The notes under the pieces were generated by a model. That model was not told where the DNA came from. It did no database searches and worked only from the letters and a program-made list of their open reading frames with translations. The translations under genes and the position numbers were made by a program. This document shows positions 1 to 11,849 of a stretch of DNA of 64,000 bases, piece by piece. The DNA is taken from assembly GCA_907163375.1 (NCBI GenBank), contig CAJQUW010001409.1, positions 1,178,001 to 1,242,000 of the forward strand, written 5' to 3'. Within the stretch, counting starts at the first letter, position 1, and every line of letters starts with the position of its first letter. The stretch is from Prostheceraeus crozeri (Eukaryota; Platyhelminthes; Polycladida; Euryleptidae).

Positions 1-2722
1 AGGAGATAGACTATCAAAGAAAGTTATTGAATTTCAAAAAGTTGATGACGGTACTACTAAAGCTCTTGGCATTGGTTGGGACATAAATAGTGACATGTTT
101 TGTTTCAGAGGAGCAGAAAAGCTGTTTACTCCTCTTGAACACATAACAAAGCGAAATGTATTGAGTAAGGTCAGTCAGATTTTCGACGTGTTTGGAATTT
201 GGGCTGCTTTTACTGTAAGAGCAAAAATAATGATTCAAAAATTTTGGGAATCAGACCTATCTTGGGACCAAATTATCCATGGAGATATAGTGAGAGAGTT
301 CAAACAGTGGGAAATAGAATTGATACAAATACAAACTATTCAAGTACCACGTCTCATATTGAAGAACTCTGATTACTCTCATACTGAGCTGGTTTCATTT
401 GCTGATGCCTCAGAAAAGGCATACGGCTGTATGGTACATCTTCGTACAACATACGGTAATAGTCACTTTGACGTACAATATATTATGGGGAAATCGAAAG
501 TCGCTCCTTTGAAAACCAAGTCTCTGGCTCGCCTGGAATTGATTGCAGTTCTTTTAGCTACCCGCTTAACTCAATTCATCATTGACAGCTTATCACATTT
601 GAATATAACAGAAGTTTCCTTTTTTACCGACTCCCAAATTGCTTTGAGTTGGATTGAAAAACCCAGTACCTAGTGGAAAGCGTTCGTTGCTAATCGTGTA
701 CAGGAAATTCACGATCGCTTTGACTCAACACAATTTCATCATGTTGCTAGCTGTGAAAATCCTGCCGATATGATTTCCAGTGGAGTGTCAATACAAGAAC
801 TTAAAGACAGCCAATTATATTGGTTTGGTCCGAGTTGGTTAAAAAATTCAAAGGATGAATGGCCAGAAATGAAAAAATCATTTCACAATGTTGCAGAGAT
901 TACAAGTGAAAGGAAAAAATCACATGCCTTACCCATAAAGTCTGAAGAATGCTTTATTGTCTCCAAATATGAAAAGTATTCAAAGCTGCAAAGAATTGTG
1001 GCTCAAATACTAAAGTGGAAGAATCCAACCTTACGGACAAAAGATGGAAGTATATCTGTTGAAGGGTATCGTCTTGCTGAATTTCAGTTGATCAGAAAAG
1101 CTCAAGCCCTGCGATATAGTGAGGAATTTGAAACCTTGAAAACCAAAAATCCAATCAATTCGAATAGCAAATTATTGTCATTAGATCCCCAGTTTGACTT
1201 TGAAAGAAATGTTCTTGTAGTTGGTGGAAGATTGAATTACTCGAATTTACCGGAGGAAACAAAGCACCAAATCATCTTACCTGATCATGACAATTTGACG
1301 GAAAAAATCATTACATATTATCATGTTTCATATAGCCATGCTGCAGTTGAAACTACTCTTTGTATTCTCAGACAGAAATACTGGATTGTGCATGGACGTC
1401 GTGAAGTTTCAAAAGCAATCCATAAATGTCTTCAGTGTCGTCATGAGCATACTAAACCTTGTGATCAAAAGATGGGATCATTGCCAGCACAAAGAGTTTG
1501 CATTGCTCCAGCATTTATGAATATCGGCCTAGATTTTACTGGACCTATTTGGATCAAAAGTGGAGAAGAAACCATAAAATCTTATGTTTGTCTTTTTACC
1601 TGCATGTCAAGCAGGATGGTACATTTTGAATTAACGCTTAGTATGAAAACGGAAGATTTTTTAGAGGCATTTAGAAGGATGATCAATAGAAGAGGAGTAT
1701 GTAAGTACATTATATCCGACAATTTTTGCAGCTTCAAGAAAGCTAAAAAACTGATCACTTCCAAAGGTTTGCGGAATTTCTGTGGAGAGAAAAATATAAG
1801 TTGGCAGTTCAATACAGAAAGAAGTCCTTTCCGAGTGGGATTCTATGAAAGATTGAATCAATCGTTAAAAAAATCGTTGAAACGTGTGCTCGGAAAATCG
1901 TTGCTGACCTATATGGAAATGTTTACGGTCCTTACCGATATAGAATGCAGTCTAAATCAACGACCGCTAACTTATCAAGGAACAGATCCAAAGGATTTAC
2001 AGCCAATCACTCCAGCTCATCTCGTTCTTGGCAGATCTTTAACTTCCTTCCCAGATATCAACACTACTAATACATCAATTCAAGGACGACTTCAATACTT
2101 ACAACAATTGCAAGAAGACTTTTGGAAGAGATGGACACGAGAATATCTACCAACATTACAAAAAAGACATAAATGGAAAACAGAAAAAACGCGATTGAAA
2201 GTGAATGATATTTGTTTTATGACTGACGATCAAGTGAAAAGGAGTCACTGGCCGTTAGCCAGAGTTCAGGAATTGATTCCTGGAAAAGATGGTGATATTC
2301 GAACAGTTCGCTTACAAAATCAAAAAGGAACTTACGCTCGACCTGTTCAAAAACTTCATTTGTTCGAATCATCTGAAACAAACGATTAAGCTCGAAAATT
2401 GATTTATTCTCTTGAACTATAAGTGGAACTTTGTATACGAGATGTTGAGATGCTTGCGCCTCTCAATGGGGGGGGAGGATGTTGTATTAGTTCAATTGAC
2501 TGGTGTTAATACTACGGTATTGACATAGCTCTTGTACAGGTAGTGTTATATCTTGTATAATATGATCTCTTTTCTATGTTGGGATATCATGGTCAGTTAT
2601 CATAGATACGAATTGCCATGTATATTTGAAATTCTAGTTGCTGAATTCTTTACTCTGTATGCTATTTTCTAGCGTACTGTGCATTGTTGTGAATGGAAAT
2701 ATAAAATATTTGCCGATACACA
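1..2722 (+). mobile_element. BEL/Pao LTR retrotransposon, 3' part
   Basis: This is the right-hand part of a BEL/Pao-type LTR retrotransposon; its 5' part and left LTR lie before the window. The order of parts is typical of the family: the RNase H/Peptidase_A17-like region (about 1-800, with FADASEKAYGC and the LARLELIAVLLATRL block), the zinc-binding and catalytic integrase regions (about 1230-2050, with CLQCRH, NIGLDFTGP and IISDN), then a DUF5641-type tail (about 2090-2389, with WPLARVQELIPGKDG and VRLQNQKGTYARPVQKLH). A purine tract (about 2466-2479) comes before the 3' LTR. The copy is broken, with at least one break in the visible pol part. Much of pol still reads openly, so it is a fairly young fossil. 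Family assignment comes from recognised motifs, not a search. Confidence 0.9.
2480..2722 (+). repeat. Probable 3' LTR of the BEL/Pao element
   Basis: The segment starts with TGTTGT directly after a G-rich polypurine tract and ends near ATACACA, so it has TG...CA borders. An ATAAA-type polyadenylation motif lies close to the end. The start is well placed by the purine tract. The end is a guess because the matching left LTR is outside the window. Confidence 0.55.
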
Positions 2723-4189
2723 ACCTTTACCTACTTGATTTCGCTAGCCTGTTTTTGTAAACGTCTTTCGTGTCGAAGCAGAATAGACGATTTACAACAG
2801 GCCTATTTAAGGCGGAAATTCAATAACATTCGAAGTTTTGCTGTTGGTGATGTTGATAGCCTACTGATAGGTATTGCTTTCTATTACATCTTTTCTTTCT
2901 TCGATACGGTTCAGAATGAAGGTTTCTTGTATCTCAGTCAACATTGTCATTCAGCGAATTGGCATAAAGTTGCATCCCAATGCCACAGTGGAAGGTTGTT
3001 GTCAACCGCAGAGTTCATCTTGCCTGTGATTGGCTTCACGTTAGGAACCGCATGCGTAGAGTGACCTTAAAATAACTCACGAGGAATCTTCATTGAAAAC
3101 CTAGGTTGCCTGTTGAACAACCGTGGTCGATCAAAATCACGCTTTCATCAAGTCAGAGAAGTCGCCGACCTCAACTCTGGTTTCGACCTGGTTGGCGGCC
3201 TGAGCAAAAATGACCAGACTTCATTCGATCAATCGACTGTTGGTGTCTTCCAATCATTGCTGGGGCACCTTCCGTAGCACATTGAATGGTGTCGTTTGTG
3301 GAATGTCGCAGTGTTTATTCTAAGCTTTTTTGGTGACTGCACAGATAAGATGTATCATATACACATGTACATGTATGATTTTGTGTATCAATAAAGGTCT
3401 GTAGCATTTACATGCATACCATTGTACCCCAATTACATATAGGCCTACACGTCTAAGCCTGTGCAAGAGACAGATTAGGCACAATTCAAAGGCCTATTAT
3501 CAAAGCATACATAGGCCTGAACTGAATACCTTTGTGCATAAAAAGTCCAACTTTCGTCTACCAAAAAGGACTCGCTAGTAGGCCTACCGTTTGAAGGTTT
3601 CCAGTAGGTCTAATAATGCAATACAGTGTAGAACTGTATTATACGGTATACAATGTAGGCCTATAGCGAGCACACAGTTATAAAACTATAGTACATGTAT
3701 TTGATTTACATGTAGTTCTGCCAAAATTATTTTCTTATTAATAAGCTGCTATGAGAGTAAGAGCTATTATGAGCGTATATCAATGGTTATAGTAACGAGC
3801 AAGTTTAGTTCATTACGTTTTCAGAGCTCGTTACATCGGTATTTGCGTATAAATTTCTACAATTTATTTAGGAACAATAATGTTCGAGTGAATGATGATA
3901 CATGTGGTTATTTATTATTCATTGTATTTGTTACTGCTTTTCATATGTCTAAAAATGAATACAACTTTTCATATGTCTTAAAAGCCTAACATCACATTTA
4001 GGCCTACAATGCTTTGTAAATGTATTATTGTACATGTAATTCCAAACAGGTTCTACCATAGAACTTCTACAATAGGGGGAGTCCTGCAGTTACATATTGC
4101 TGCAAAAATTGATGTTGTAGTAAAAAAAATCATTTACTGATTAAAACAAGAGCAACAAGAACAACTGAATTTCAAAACGAGGCACAAAG
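2723..4189. other. Intergenic, no recognised gene
   Basis: AT-rich DNA with several TAGGCCTA palindromes. A 109-codon open frame at 2735-3064 (plus) shows no domain I recognise and has no convincing splice sites. I treat it as chance or as debris of an unidentified repeat. Confidence 0.5.
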
Positions 4190-6604
4190 TCAAAACTTTC
4201 GCTTTTTGTTCACTGCAGACTCAAGTTTTGTGTCATCCTCATTGTCAACTCGACCCCCTTCAGCCAAAATGCCTCGGAACCAGGCCTGCTGAGGAGCTTT
4301 TGGAGTGTCTTTCACACGATGCTGTCTGCTTGATATCCAGGCATGGACAGCCTTCCGAGGATTCCAGAGTGCCAGCGGCGGCATGTTGTGATAAATGTAA
4401 AGATATTCGTTTTCTGAATCCACTGATAATCTGCTGCGTATCGCATTCTTCAGGGTGTTACTGGTGCTTATTAGCCGTTCCACATCTGCAGAGTGAGGTT
4501 TTGCCGCAAAAATACGTGCCAGTATGATCAGCACATTCTTGAAGGATGAGGACGCGAAGCGAAACACAAGACCAGCAAGAGACAACTGGCGTAAGGAATC
4601 GATGTCATCTGTCGACAAAATTTCTTCATACTCAAGTGCCAGTGTTGCCAAATCAAGATCAGTGCCCAACAAATTGTGGATCTTCGGGATATTTGCCGAG
4701 GGCTGCAGTTGTACGAAGGGCTTGATCGTATCCAGCATTTCTTTATCGACACTGAATCTCTGATTCAAAAATTCAACCAAGCTTGTACTGATCTCGTTTA
4801 TTATCGCATCAACCGATCTTTCTTGGGACACATAGAGATGATGTTCTTTTCCTCTTCTCGTGCGTTTTGTGCTGAGCTTGATACTGTTCAATTGAACCGT
4901 ATCATCGGGCAGCTTTTGTACCTGGCTCTGGAGGGTCTCAACCCAACCTCCAACCAACGGAGTCTCCCGCATGGCTTCCAATCGGACTTGTGTTGTTTTG
5001 GTTGCCTGTTCCATATCAACAAGTGTTATGTCATTACTTTGAAGATTTTTTTGGTACCGTTTGAAAACGAACAAACAATCCGCAAGAAAGGACAAAAGAA
5101 GAAGGTTGTCTTCAGTCAAGAGGAATTTCAAAAATCCGCGACATTCGGAGTCAGACGATGATTTCATGTACTCGACAAGTACCTTCCAGGAAACAAGCAC
5201 TGCATTCAGTAGAGCATACGAAAATTCAGACCATCTCACTTCGAAAAGTTTGGGCAAATGGAGTAGCGGACACTTCGTTTCCTCGGCAACACCCTTCAGT
5301 TCTCGTGTTCTGATGCCAGAGGAATGGAAGTAGGTGGATATCGAAATGATAACTTGAAACATCTTTTTCACCTCAGGCAAAATGTCGCTTGTTGATTTCC
5401 ACGCCAAATTGGACCGATGCACTGCGCACCAAACGTTGAACAATGGGAGCGGTTGCTTGCTGTTCGAGTCTCTGTATTCCTGCCTGAAAAGCGTCCACAA
5501 ACCTCCTTTCTCACCGGTATTGACTGAAGCACCATCGGTTACAAGGGATGTCGATCTCGATAGAATTTGTTGTGCGCCATTCGGTCCCAATGTATTAGAG
5601 CAGGCTTGCTTCAATGCTTGAAGAACACCATTTGCACCACGAACTTTGGGCTCACTAGCACCCAGAAAGTACAGTTCGCTCTCACCTTCTTTTGTAATCA
5701 CTTTGGCCATGACGTAGATCTTGTCAATCTGGGTACGATCTACTGTTCCATCACATCGTAAGGATATGGCCAATGTTTCGTTCGTGAGTTTATCGGAAAG
5801 TTCACTGCTGTCACTCTGCACTATAAATGTTAAAAATTCCTTGTGGCTGCTGGGAGTAAGATATTGGAAATCAGTGGTTTCTGTCGCAGGCAGATGTTGT
5901 TTCGAATATGAAAACTGATTCGCAATTTCACAAGTCACAACTCTCGCAGGGAAAGAAAACTCGCTGTGGGTCAATTTTTTTGCGTCTGAGTAAGTATGCA
6001 ACATGAGACGTCCGATTTTATCAGCCAAATCGGCATTCATTTTAGAAATAGTCTTTCCAATAGCGGTGGCATGTGATTTCTCAACGTTTGAGAGAGTGTT
6101 GATCCTGCACGCTTTCACACATTCCCTATGGTACGGTTGGGCTAAATGGTTTGCTGCAGTTTCCTTTCGGAAGATTGCCCCATCTGCAGTGATTATCTGT
6201 GGAAACCGGCTGTGATCAGTGAATTTTTTCACGATATCAGGAAATTGTGCGCATGGTTTGCATTTTATGTAGTGGCGTCCATTTTTTCTTGTGTGTCGAA
6301 AAACAGATTCATCCGAAAAAATGTCTTTCGTTTGAGAGCTGGAAGTATCAGGTTGGGAGCATTGAGCATGACCGCTTTTTACCAAAGATTCAGGAAGTAT
6401 GTTGATTTGAATAGCTGTAGCGGCATCTTCAGACAGGTTGGTAGACGAAGGTTTCGGAGAAGTACTGGTATTGGATTGTAGGCCAATGGCATCTTGAGAC
6501 AGGTCTGCAGACGGAGATTCAGAAGAATGGTTTGATTTTTGTAGAAACTTATTCAAACAGCTTTGTTTCAACTTCTTTTTCTCTCTGAAATATAAAGTTA
6601 TCAC
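4190..6604 (-). CDS. hAT-superfamily transposase-like protein (KIAA1586-like)
   Basis: An unbroken 804-codon frame. The N-terminal 100 residues are low-complexity and Ser/Thr-rich. A Cys/His cluster follows (KCKPC ... HLAQPYHREC, about residues 110-165) and resembles the zinc-finger-like region of KIAA1586/ZMYM-type hAT proteins. The RNase H-like core shows SLRCDGTVDRTQ and LVTDGASVNTGEKGG, the two expected aspartate sites. The hATC dimerisation region is at the C-terminus (PHSADVERLISTSNTLKNAI, then LWNPRKAVHAWI). The first codons (MITLYF) may be intronic: a splice acceptor (pyrimidine-rich stretch, then CAG) ends at 6585 on this strand, so the exon probably starts at 6584 and an upstream exon is missing from view. 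I found no terminal inverted repeats. It could be a recently mobile hAT or a domesticated host gene. Confidence 0.8.
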   Translation of the reverse strand: MITLYFREKKKLKQSCLNKFLQKSNHSSESPSADLSQDAIGLQSNTSTSPKPSSTNLSEDAATAIQINILPESLVKSGHAQCSQPDTSSSQTKDIFSDESVFRHTRKNGRHYIKCKPCAQFPDIVKKFTDHSRFPQIITADGAIFRKETAANHLAQPYHRECVKACRINTLSNVEKSHATAIGKTISKMNADLADKIGRLMLHTYSDAKKLTHSEFSFPARVVTCEIANQFSYSKQHLPATETTDFQYLTPSSHKEFLTFIVQSDSSELSDKLTNETLAISLRCDGTVDRTQIDKIYVMAKVITKEGESELYFLGASEPKVRGANGVLQALKQACSNTLGPNGAQQILSRSTSLVTDGASVNTGEKGGLWTLFRQEYRDSNSKQPLPLFNVWCAVHRSNLAWKSTSDILPEVKKMFQVIISISTYFHSSGIRTRELKGVAEETKCPLLHLPKLFEVRWSEFSYALLNAVLVSWKVLVEYMKSSSDSECRGFLKFLLTEDNLLLLSFLADCLFVFKRYQKNLQSNDITLVDMEQATKTTQVRLEAMRETPLVGGWVETLQSQVQKLPDDTVQLNSIKLSTKRTRRGKEHHLYVSQERSVDAIINEISTSLVEFLNQRFSVDKEMLDTIKPFVQLQPSANIPKIHNLLGTDLDLATLALEYEEILSTDDIDSLRQLSLAGLVFRFASSSFKNVLIILARIFAAKPHSADVERLISTSNTLKNAIRSRLSVDSENEYLYIYHNMPPLALWNPRKAVHAWISSRQHRVKDTPKAPQQAWFRGILAEGGRVDNEDDTKLESAVNKKRKF

Positions 6605-7429
6605 AATCAGTTAATATGTATATAATCTAACAGTTAAACGTGTTTTAAATTTACTTTTCATTGCTTGTATTTATTCTCTTCATAGCACCGAAAAAAGTTA
6701 GGTTGTACGAGCGTATTACAAGTAGTCACGCAGTGGTCCGTATTCACTGAAAGAAATGTAGATACGTACGTACGTAAATGCTGCCATATATACATGTATG
6801 CCCAGGTCCAGTAGCGAGGGGTGGTCTGACGAGGTAGGCTAGCGTTTCCCTATAGATATAGACCCCTTATAGACAATAATTCGCGTATTTTGTGACTACC
6901 CATAGGCCTACTTAGGCCTAAGCCTAACTTGTATCTCATCACCAAATTCTACAATAGGGGCCGACAATAATTTAAACAGGTAATCAACCATACATGTAGG
7001 CCTAGTGTAAGCCAAATTTTAGCTAACCACAAGTTTGCATTGCTGCAGATTGTATGTATTTACTATTTACCTGCAGAGGAAACGATGACAAACGCGTAAA
7101 ATTTTCCTTACAATTCAACACAAATCAAATGCAAATTTAAAAAACTTCGAAAAGTTCATTACAGCAAATGATCTTTGCAATTTTTTTCATTAAAACAAGT
7201 ACTTTTCTTCATAGAGTAAATATAAGTGAGCATACTTAAATTCATCTTTCAGATGCCGGAAATATCTATCCAATTTGAATCTAATTTTAGCAAAAACAAG
7301 AAAATACTTCAAAAAATAAAAAATGAAGAATAACATCTGAAGTTTTTGACGAGATAAATCTAAGTTTGGTAACTGCACAAAATTACTTTGATGACTGCAC
7401 AAAAAAATTGGTGACTGCACATTTTGTGC
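6605..7429. other. Intergenic, upstream side of the hAT-like gene
   Basis: AT-rich DNA with TAGGCCTA motifs (about 6905-7002). If the hAT-like gene has a first exon or promoter it should lie here, but no clear donor or start is seen. A repeated phrase GTGACTGCACA occurs near 7409 and also near 3330. Confidence 0.4.
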
Positions 7430-7590
7430 CTGGCTGCACGTTAGAATAAACCCTGGAATGTCGTTCTCTTCGTAATATGTTTTAGCTGCATTGAATACCG
7501 TACTGCCTTTTGTTTCGGTTGGAAGATTCAGAGCAAAGAGCATTTCTTCTTGAATTTCTGATTTGAAGACGCACGGCTTATGATGACAAT
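7430..7590 (-). pseudogene. hAT transposase fragment (ZBED5-like)
   Basis: The minus strand encodes EEMLFALNLPTETKGSTVFN followed by AAKTYYEENDIP. This matches the block of ZBED5/GTF2IRD2-type hAT transposases that reads LF.LPLPT.TKG..IF...K.Y..ENDIP. Only about 50 residues are recognisable; flanking sequence is not coding. It is a decayed scrap and, judging by the different sequence class, is unrelated to the neighbouring 4190-6604 gene. Confidence 0.6.
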
Positions 7591-8084
7591 GAACAGCTGA
7601 ATGAATTCATCTACCTACGATACTATGGTATATATGATCAAATTCTAATGGTGGGGGCATATCTACCATGAATGTAATACTTGATATATTTGATTTCGAT
7701 TCTTCGACTGTTTAATGAAATTATGAGTATCAATTGTATATGTTTGCTATATATTCTGTCGTTCCTATTAAAGCACATAAATGCACGTACACAAACAATG
7801 ACCGTGAACTGAGACCATGAATTGAAAGTGATTTATCAGAGCTGTATCATAGCTTTGACTAGCATGCATAACCTACTTAAGAATGCTCCAATCATTTAGC
7901 TGCTTGCCTATTATTTGACTCAGGCGAGAACCGCACATTGAGCAAAAATTAATTGCTGGTAAAGCAAGAGTACTTCGTGTATGTGCTACCTAAAGAGGAG
8001 AGAAATGCTAAATTGAACATTCGATTCAATGTATGTACATGTACATGTTTTGATGGAATCACGGAGAATCGAACGGATTCTGAA

Positions 8085-8143
8085 ATTACGTCCGGTTAAT
8101 CGAAATCCGGATAATCGGTATCCGGATAATCGAAGATGCACTG
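8085..8143. repeat. Possible Tigger/pogo-type transposon terminus
   Basis: Read on the minus strand from 8143, the sequence begins CAGTGCATCTTCGATTATCC and then repeats the unit ATTATCCGGA, with TA directly outside (8144-8145). CAGT ends, internal repeats of this kind and a TA target are usual for Tigger/pogo elements. The other end was not found. Confidence 0.4.
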
Positions 8144-11100
8144 TACTTAATAAGCTCGTATGATATGTCTACAAAAAACTTAAATAGCTGAAATGACAAA
8201 AAATAATGTGTTGGCTCTTCTTATATTATCTTATATCATCTTATTATCTTATATCTCGTCTTATATAATCTTATGACTAATCTTTAACTTATAACTACTG
8301 TAATTATCAAAAACCTGAAATAGTAAATGAATTTTAGGCATCACTTTCGAGTAAACAGTTTAAAAATCATTCATACGGAAAATAAGATTTATCTTTCGTC
8401 CAATATATTTCCAAAAATTCTGAAATATATTGATATACGAGTATCTTTGTCTTTTGAGAACAAATTTCCTCTTAGTATAGTTGTTTCATCCAAAAATACG
8501 GTATTTTTCCTGTCTGACCAATGACAGATATGAATTTTAGCTCGAGCATAATAAAAAAATAAATCACGTTTATTGAATGAGTTAGTCCCAATAATGAGAA
8601 TCGTAGGACAAGCATGGCGTTGTAAGCTCACAAAACGACTTAAAGTCAATTTAATTTCTAACTCTGTTGTTAGGCAATTTAGTCTAGTGTGTCAAATGTC
8701 TATGCTAGTACAGAGTCAAACAGAAGAACAGATTATCTCCCAAGTATTTCTTCTTCAATATGTTGAGAACAAGGAAATTAAATTGAAAGTCTTGTTCACT
8801 ACTCGCATGAGACTTGAAAGTGAATCTACATTTATGCCCTAAATGTTTAATCTATGTATTTTTTAAGTGTCAATTTTTGTCATCGCCCACCAACTGAGCA
8901 GCGTCCCTTTATCGTCCCCCCCCCCCAGAACCGCTTCATCGCCCACCATGAGAATAACTGATTTAGAGCCTACGATTCAGCACGCATACGGGACAATGGA
9001 AAGACTTGGGTTCATATGATTCATTGAAGGTGGCAGACAAAGAAAGGATAGAATCGTGTGTTATTCATCGACCGACATAGCGTTGACAATATTGTCAAGC
9101 CAAAAGTGTTCGGATCTCAGAAAGCATTGGCTACTCTCCGCGTGCCATTCAAGGGTGACCGAGAGCAAGACTGGCTGAAGAGGGCAGAAATGAAGAGAGC
9201 AATCTCTTCGGTGTACTCTTCTGTCGATATTTGTGTCCTTCCTATAGCGCGACAACTTTGGAGCCCCAAACTCAAAGACAAACTTCCCTGCGGCTGAATC
9301 CAATTTTGTGTTCCAATTTTGGTTGTGTCGGGCTGAATAGAATATTGCGGTAGGTGTAACGGAGGAGGCGTAGAGAGGTGGAAGGTCATCACAAGAGGTC
9401 AAGTAAAAGTGGCAAGCAAATGCATAGCCCTCAAGACAACTGCACGCACGAACGACTCCAAGCGACCCTCCAGCAGCATTTAACATGTCTACAGAAAAAC
9501 AGGGGGTAGCGAGTGCAAAGCAATAACAAAAACAGAGATCAATTGCGTAAATAATATCAAAATTGGCACCTGGCATTACGTAATTAGTAATTAAAGTTGC
9601 ATCATTGTGCATTTATTAGCATATATTAGAACATTTCGACGTATTTTTTAAACCAATAATTTAACTAAATTTGACATAACGTTTAAATTAAATTACTGCA
9701 ATAATTATATTTAAATTTTTTGCAGACACTATTAACACCGTTTTTTTATTTTTTTTAAGCCTGACAAGATATACGAAGACTGGTTTTTTTCTCTAGCGCG
9801 AGAACTTTCGGCCTGTTGCTTACTATGGCTTCGCCATTTCAGGTGACTCATAAGGGCTAACTATGTAGGCCGGACTGATTACGCGCCGCCCACGATGTTT
9901 TTTAAACACAAGTGTAAATTATAGAGGATCTTATTAACACAGAAGCATATAATTAGAATAAGACCTCAATGGACCTGGATGCATATTTAAACATAGAGTT
10001 GTACTGATGTTGAGAGATTTGAACCATGCCTACCGATCATTCCTGATATTGGATAAAATGGTAGCTATCGCACTGCATGAGCCGGAGAACCATCCTGTCA
10101 ATTTAAAATGACAGAATGATTATGGTGATCAGGTAATGTAAGTAGGCCTACAATCTCGGTTGACATTCTGGGTCCTGACCCTTTCCCAAGGCAATAAATG
10201 ACAACATTCTCTTATTAACAAATTAATTTACGAAAATTGCAAAAACAGAAGATAATAACCTCACTGCATCACTAATAATTTTGGATCAATAGAGCTTGCG
10301 AACTTTGCTTTTCGCAGAGTTTCCTCAAAAATACGCCTCGTACATCAGTGATCAGTGTCGATCATGCAGTCCGGTAGCCAGAACGAGTTTCTGCTGGAAA
10401 GGACGCTGCGCCTTATTCACAGAATGATGTGTACCTTATGGTTGCTACAAATCTGCGCACCTGCCGAGTTTTACCCGGTTCCTCTGCTTGTCTCATTCAT
10501 TTTGTATTTAATTGTATAGATTCCTGGTAGAATTTTAGCAATTACACAGAAATCGGTCAAGTGTGGTGCATCACACTTGCAAAGAATTTCCATTTGTCAT
10601 ACTACCTGCTATTCTTGTCAGGCTCATAACTGTGGGCAGGCCTACTGGGTGCAAGTGAATTAGCACACGCTTAGCTGTGACTTTTATTATACCGTTACTG
10701 TGCGACAAGTGGGTCGAAGCTATGCTTCTGTGCGAGAAAATTAAAATGCGAAGACAGTTAACGTTTGTTTCGAACAATCAATCGACAATTCGGCACTGAG
10801 TCAGGAAATTAGCCGAGTAAACGCTAAATTTCACCGCTCGACAATCAAATTAAAGGACTTTTATTGCTATCTTTCTAGTGCGTGCGCGTCCTCAAACCAG
10901 CTACGCGGCGGCATACAGATAAACAATGACCATGACTTGTTCTCTGCCAAATGAAGTTCATTTGAACAATAGGTACTTGGGTAATGAGGCCGAAGAACTC
11001 GAATTCCCGCATTTGTCCACTGCTCATAAACGCGGACAGGTATGCAACTCTATTGAGATATTATAGTTCAATATTTATTAACCATGTAGGTCTACCAGTG

Positions 11101-11849
11101 GGAACGCTCCATCTGTCTTCTAAAGGGCAAACAGTAGCATAACTGAAATTAATTATAAAGATTAATTAAAATTGCGTGTCACATTTATAAAAGTATGATC
11201 GCTTCTCTGCATTAAGAATTGCAGGCATCTAATCCAGATATGTGATACATACTTTGTGACAGGATAAATTAGATTAATTGTGCTTCAATTTTAAGTTATG
11301 TCATAATGATGTCATAAGCCATATGCACACCTACATGATAAACTACATTTTGTAAGCATACAAATAGGATACAAAAGCATCAGCGAGTGACGTACCAAAG
11401 GAAAGCAACTGGTGCAGATGTTTCTTTTTAGTGCATGCTACAATAGTTTATCAGCAGCATATCTGCTGCACGGAAAGTCAAGAATATGCAGGCCCATTAA
11501 GAGGATGTGTTTTAGATCTTAATGCGTTGCTTCATTGCTTCTGAAAACTATTGATGTGATTGCGGAATTTCGGAAATGAAAGGATCTACAGATTCGGCGG
11601 CTTCAAGTCAAGGATGTTAAGGAAATTCCTAGTATACGATACAGAGCTGAAAGCAGACAGAGGCTATATTTCAGGTCGGCTTTTGCAATATTCACATAAT
11701 TTGAGTACAAACTTATAATAGTAGTTTGTAAGTGTCATGATAGTTCATTATCATAAATGTGATACATTCGGTCTTGCAAAAGAAGTCAGTCAGTCAGCCA
11801 AAATTATCAGAAATAGTCATTCACTTTATCTTTCAATAGCTATCTAGAA
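8144..11849. other. Intergenic, repeats and unassigned frames
   Basis: Contains a (TTATATCATC)-like microsatellite (8215-8276) and a 13-C run near 8918-8930. A 183-codon minus frame at 9061-9612 and an overlapping plus frame have no recognisable domain and are probably chance. A dispersed repeat copy is listed separately at 10365-10500. No host gene is visible. Confidence 0.45.
10365..10500 (+). repeat. Dispersed repeat, copy A
   Basis: About 130 bp that recur in reverse orientation at 15350-15475. Shared blocks include AGCCAGAACGAGTTTCTGC, CACAGAATGATGT and CTGCCGAGTT, with clear divergence between them. The other copy sits just downstream of a minus-strand LINE reverse transcriptase, so the family may be a LINE 3' tail or a SINE using that tail. 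Confidence 0.55.

Noticed and set aside
4228-6481. Many open frames on the plus strand (up to 161 codons)
   Set aside because: They are shadows of the long minus-strand hAT-like gene and show no domain of their own.
9061-9612. 183-codon minus-strand frame
   Set aside because: No domain, no splice context, overlapping frames on both strands and a Cys/Ser-rich mixed composition typical of chance.
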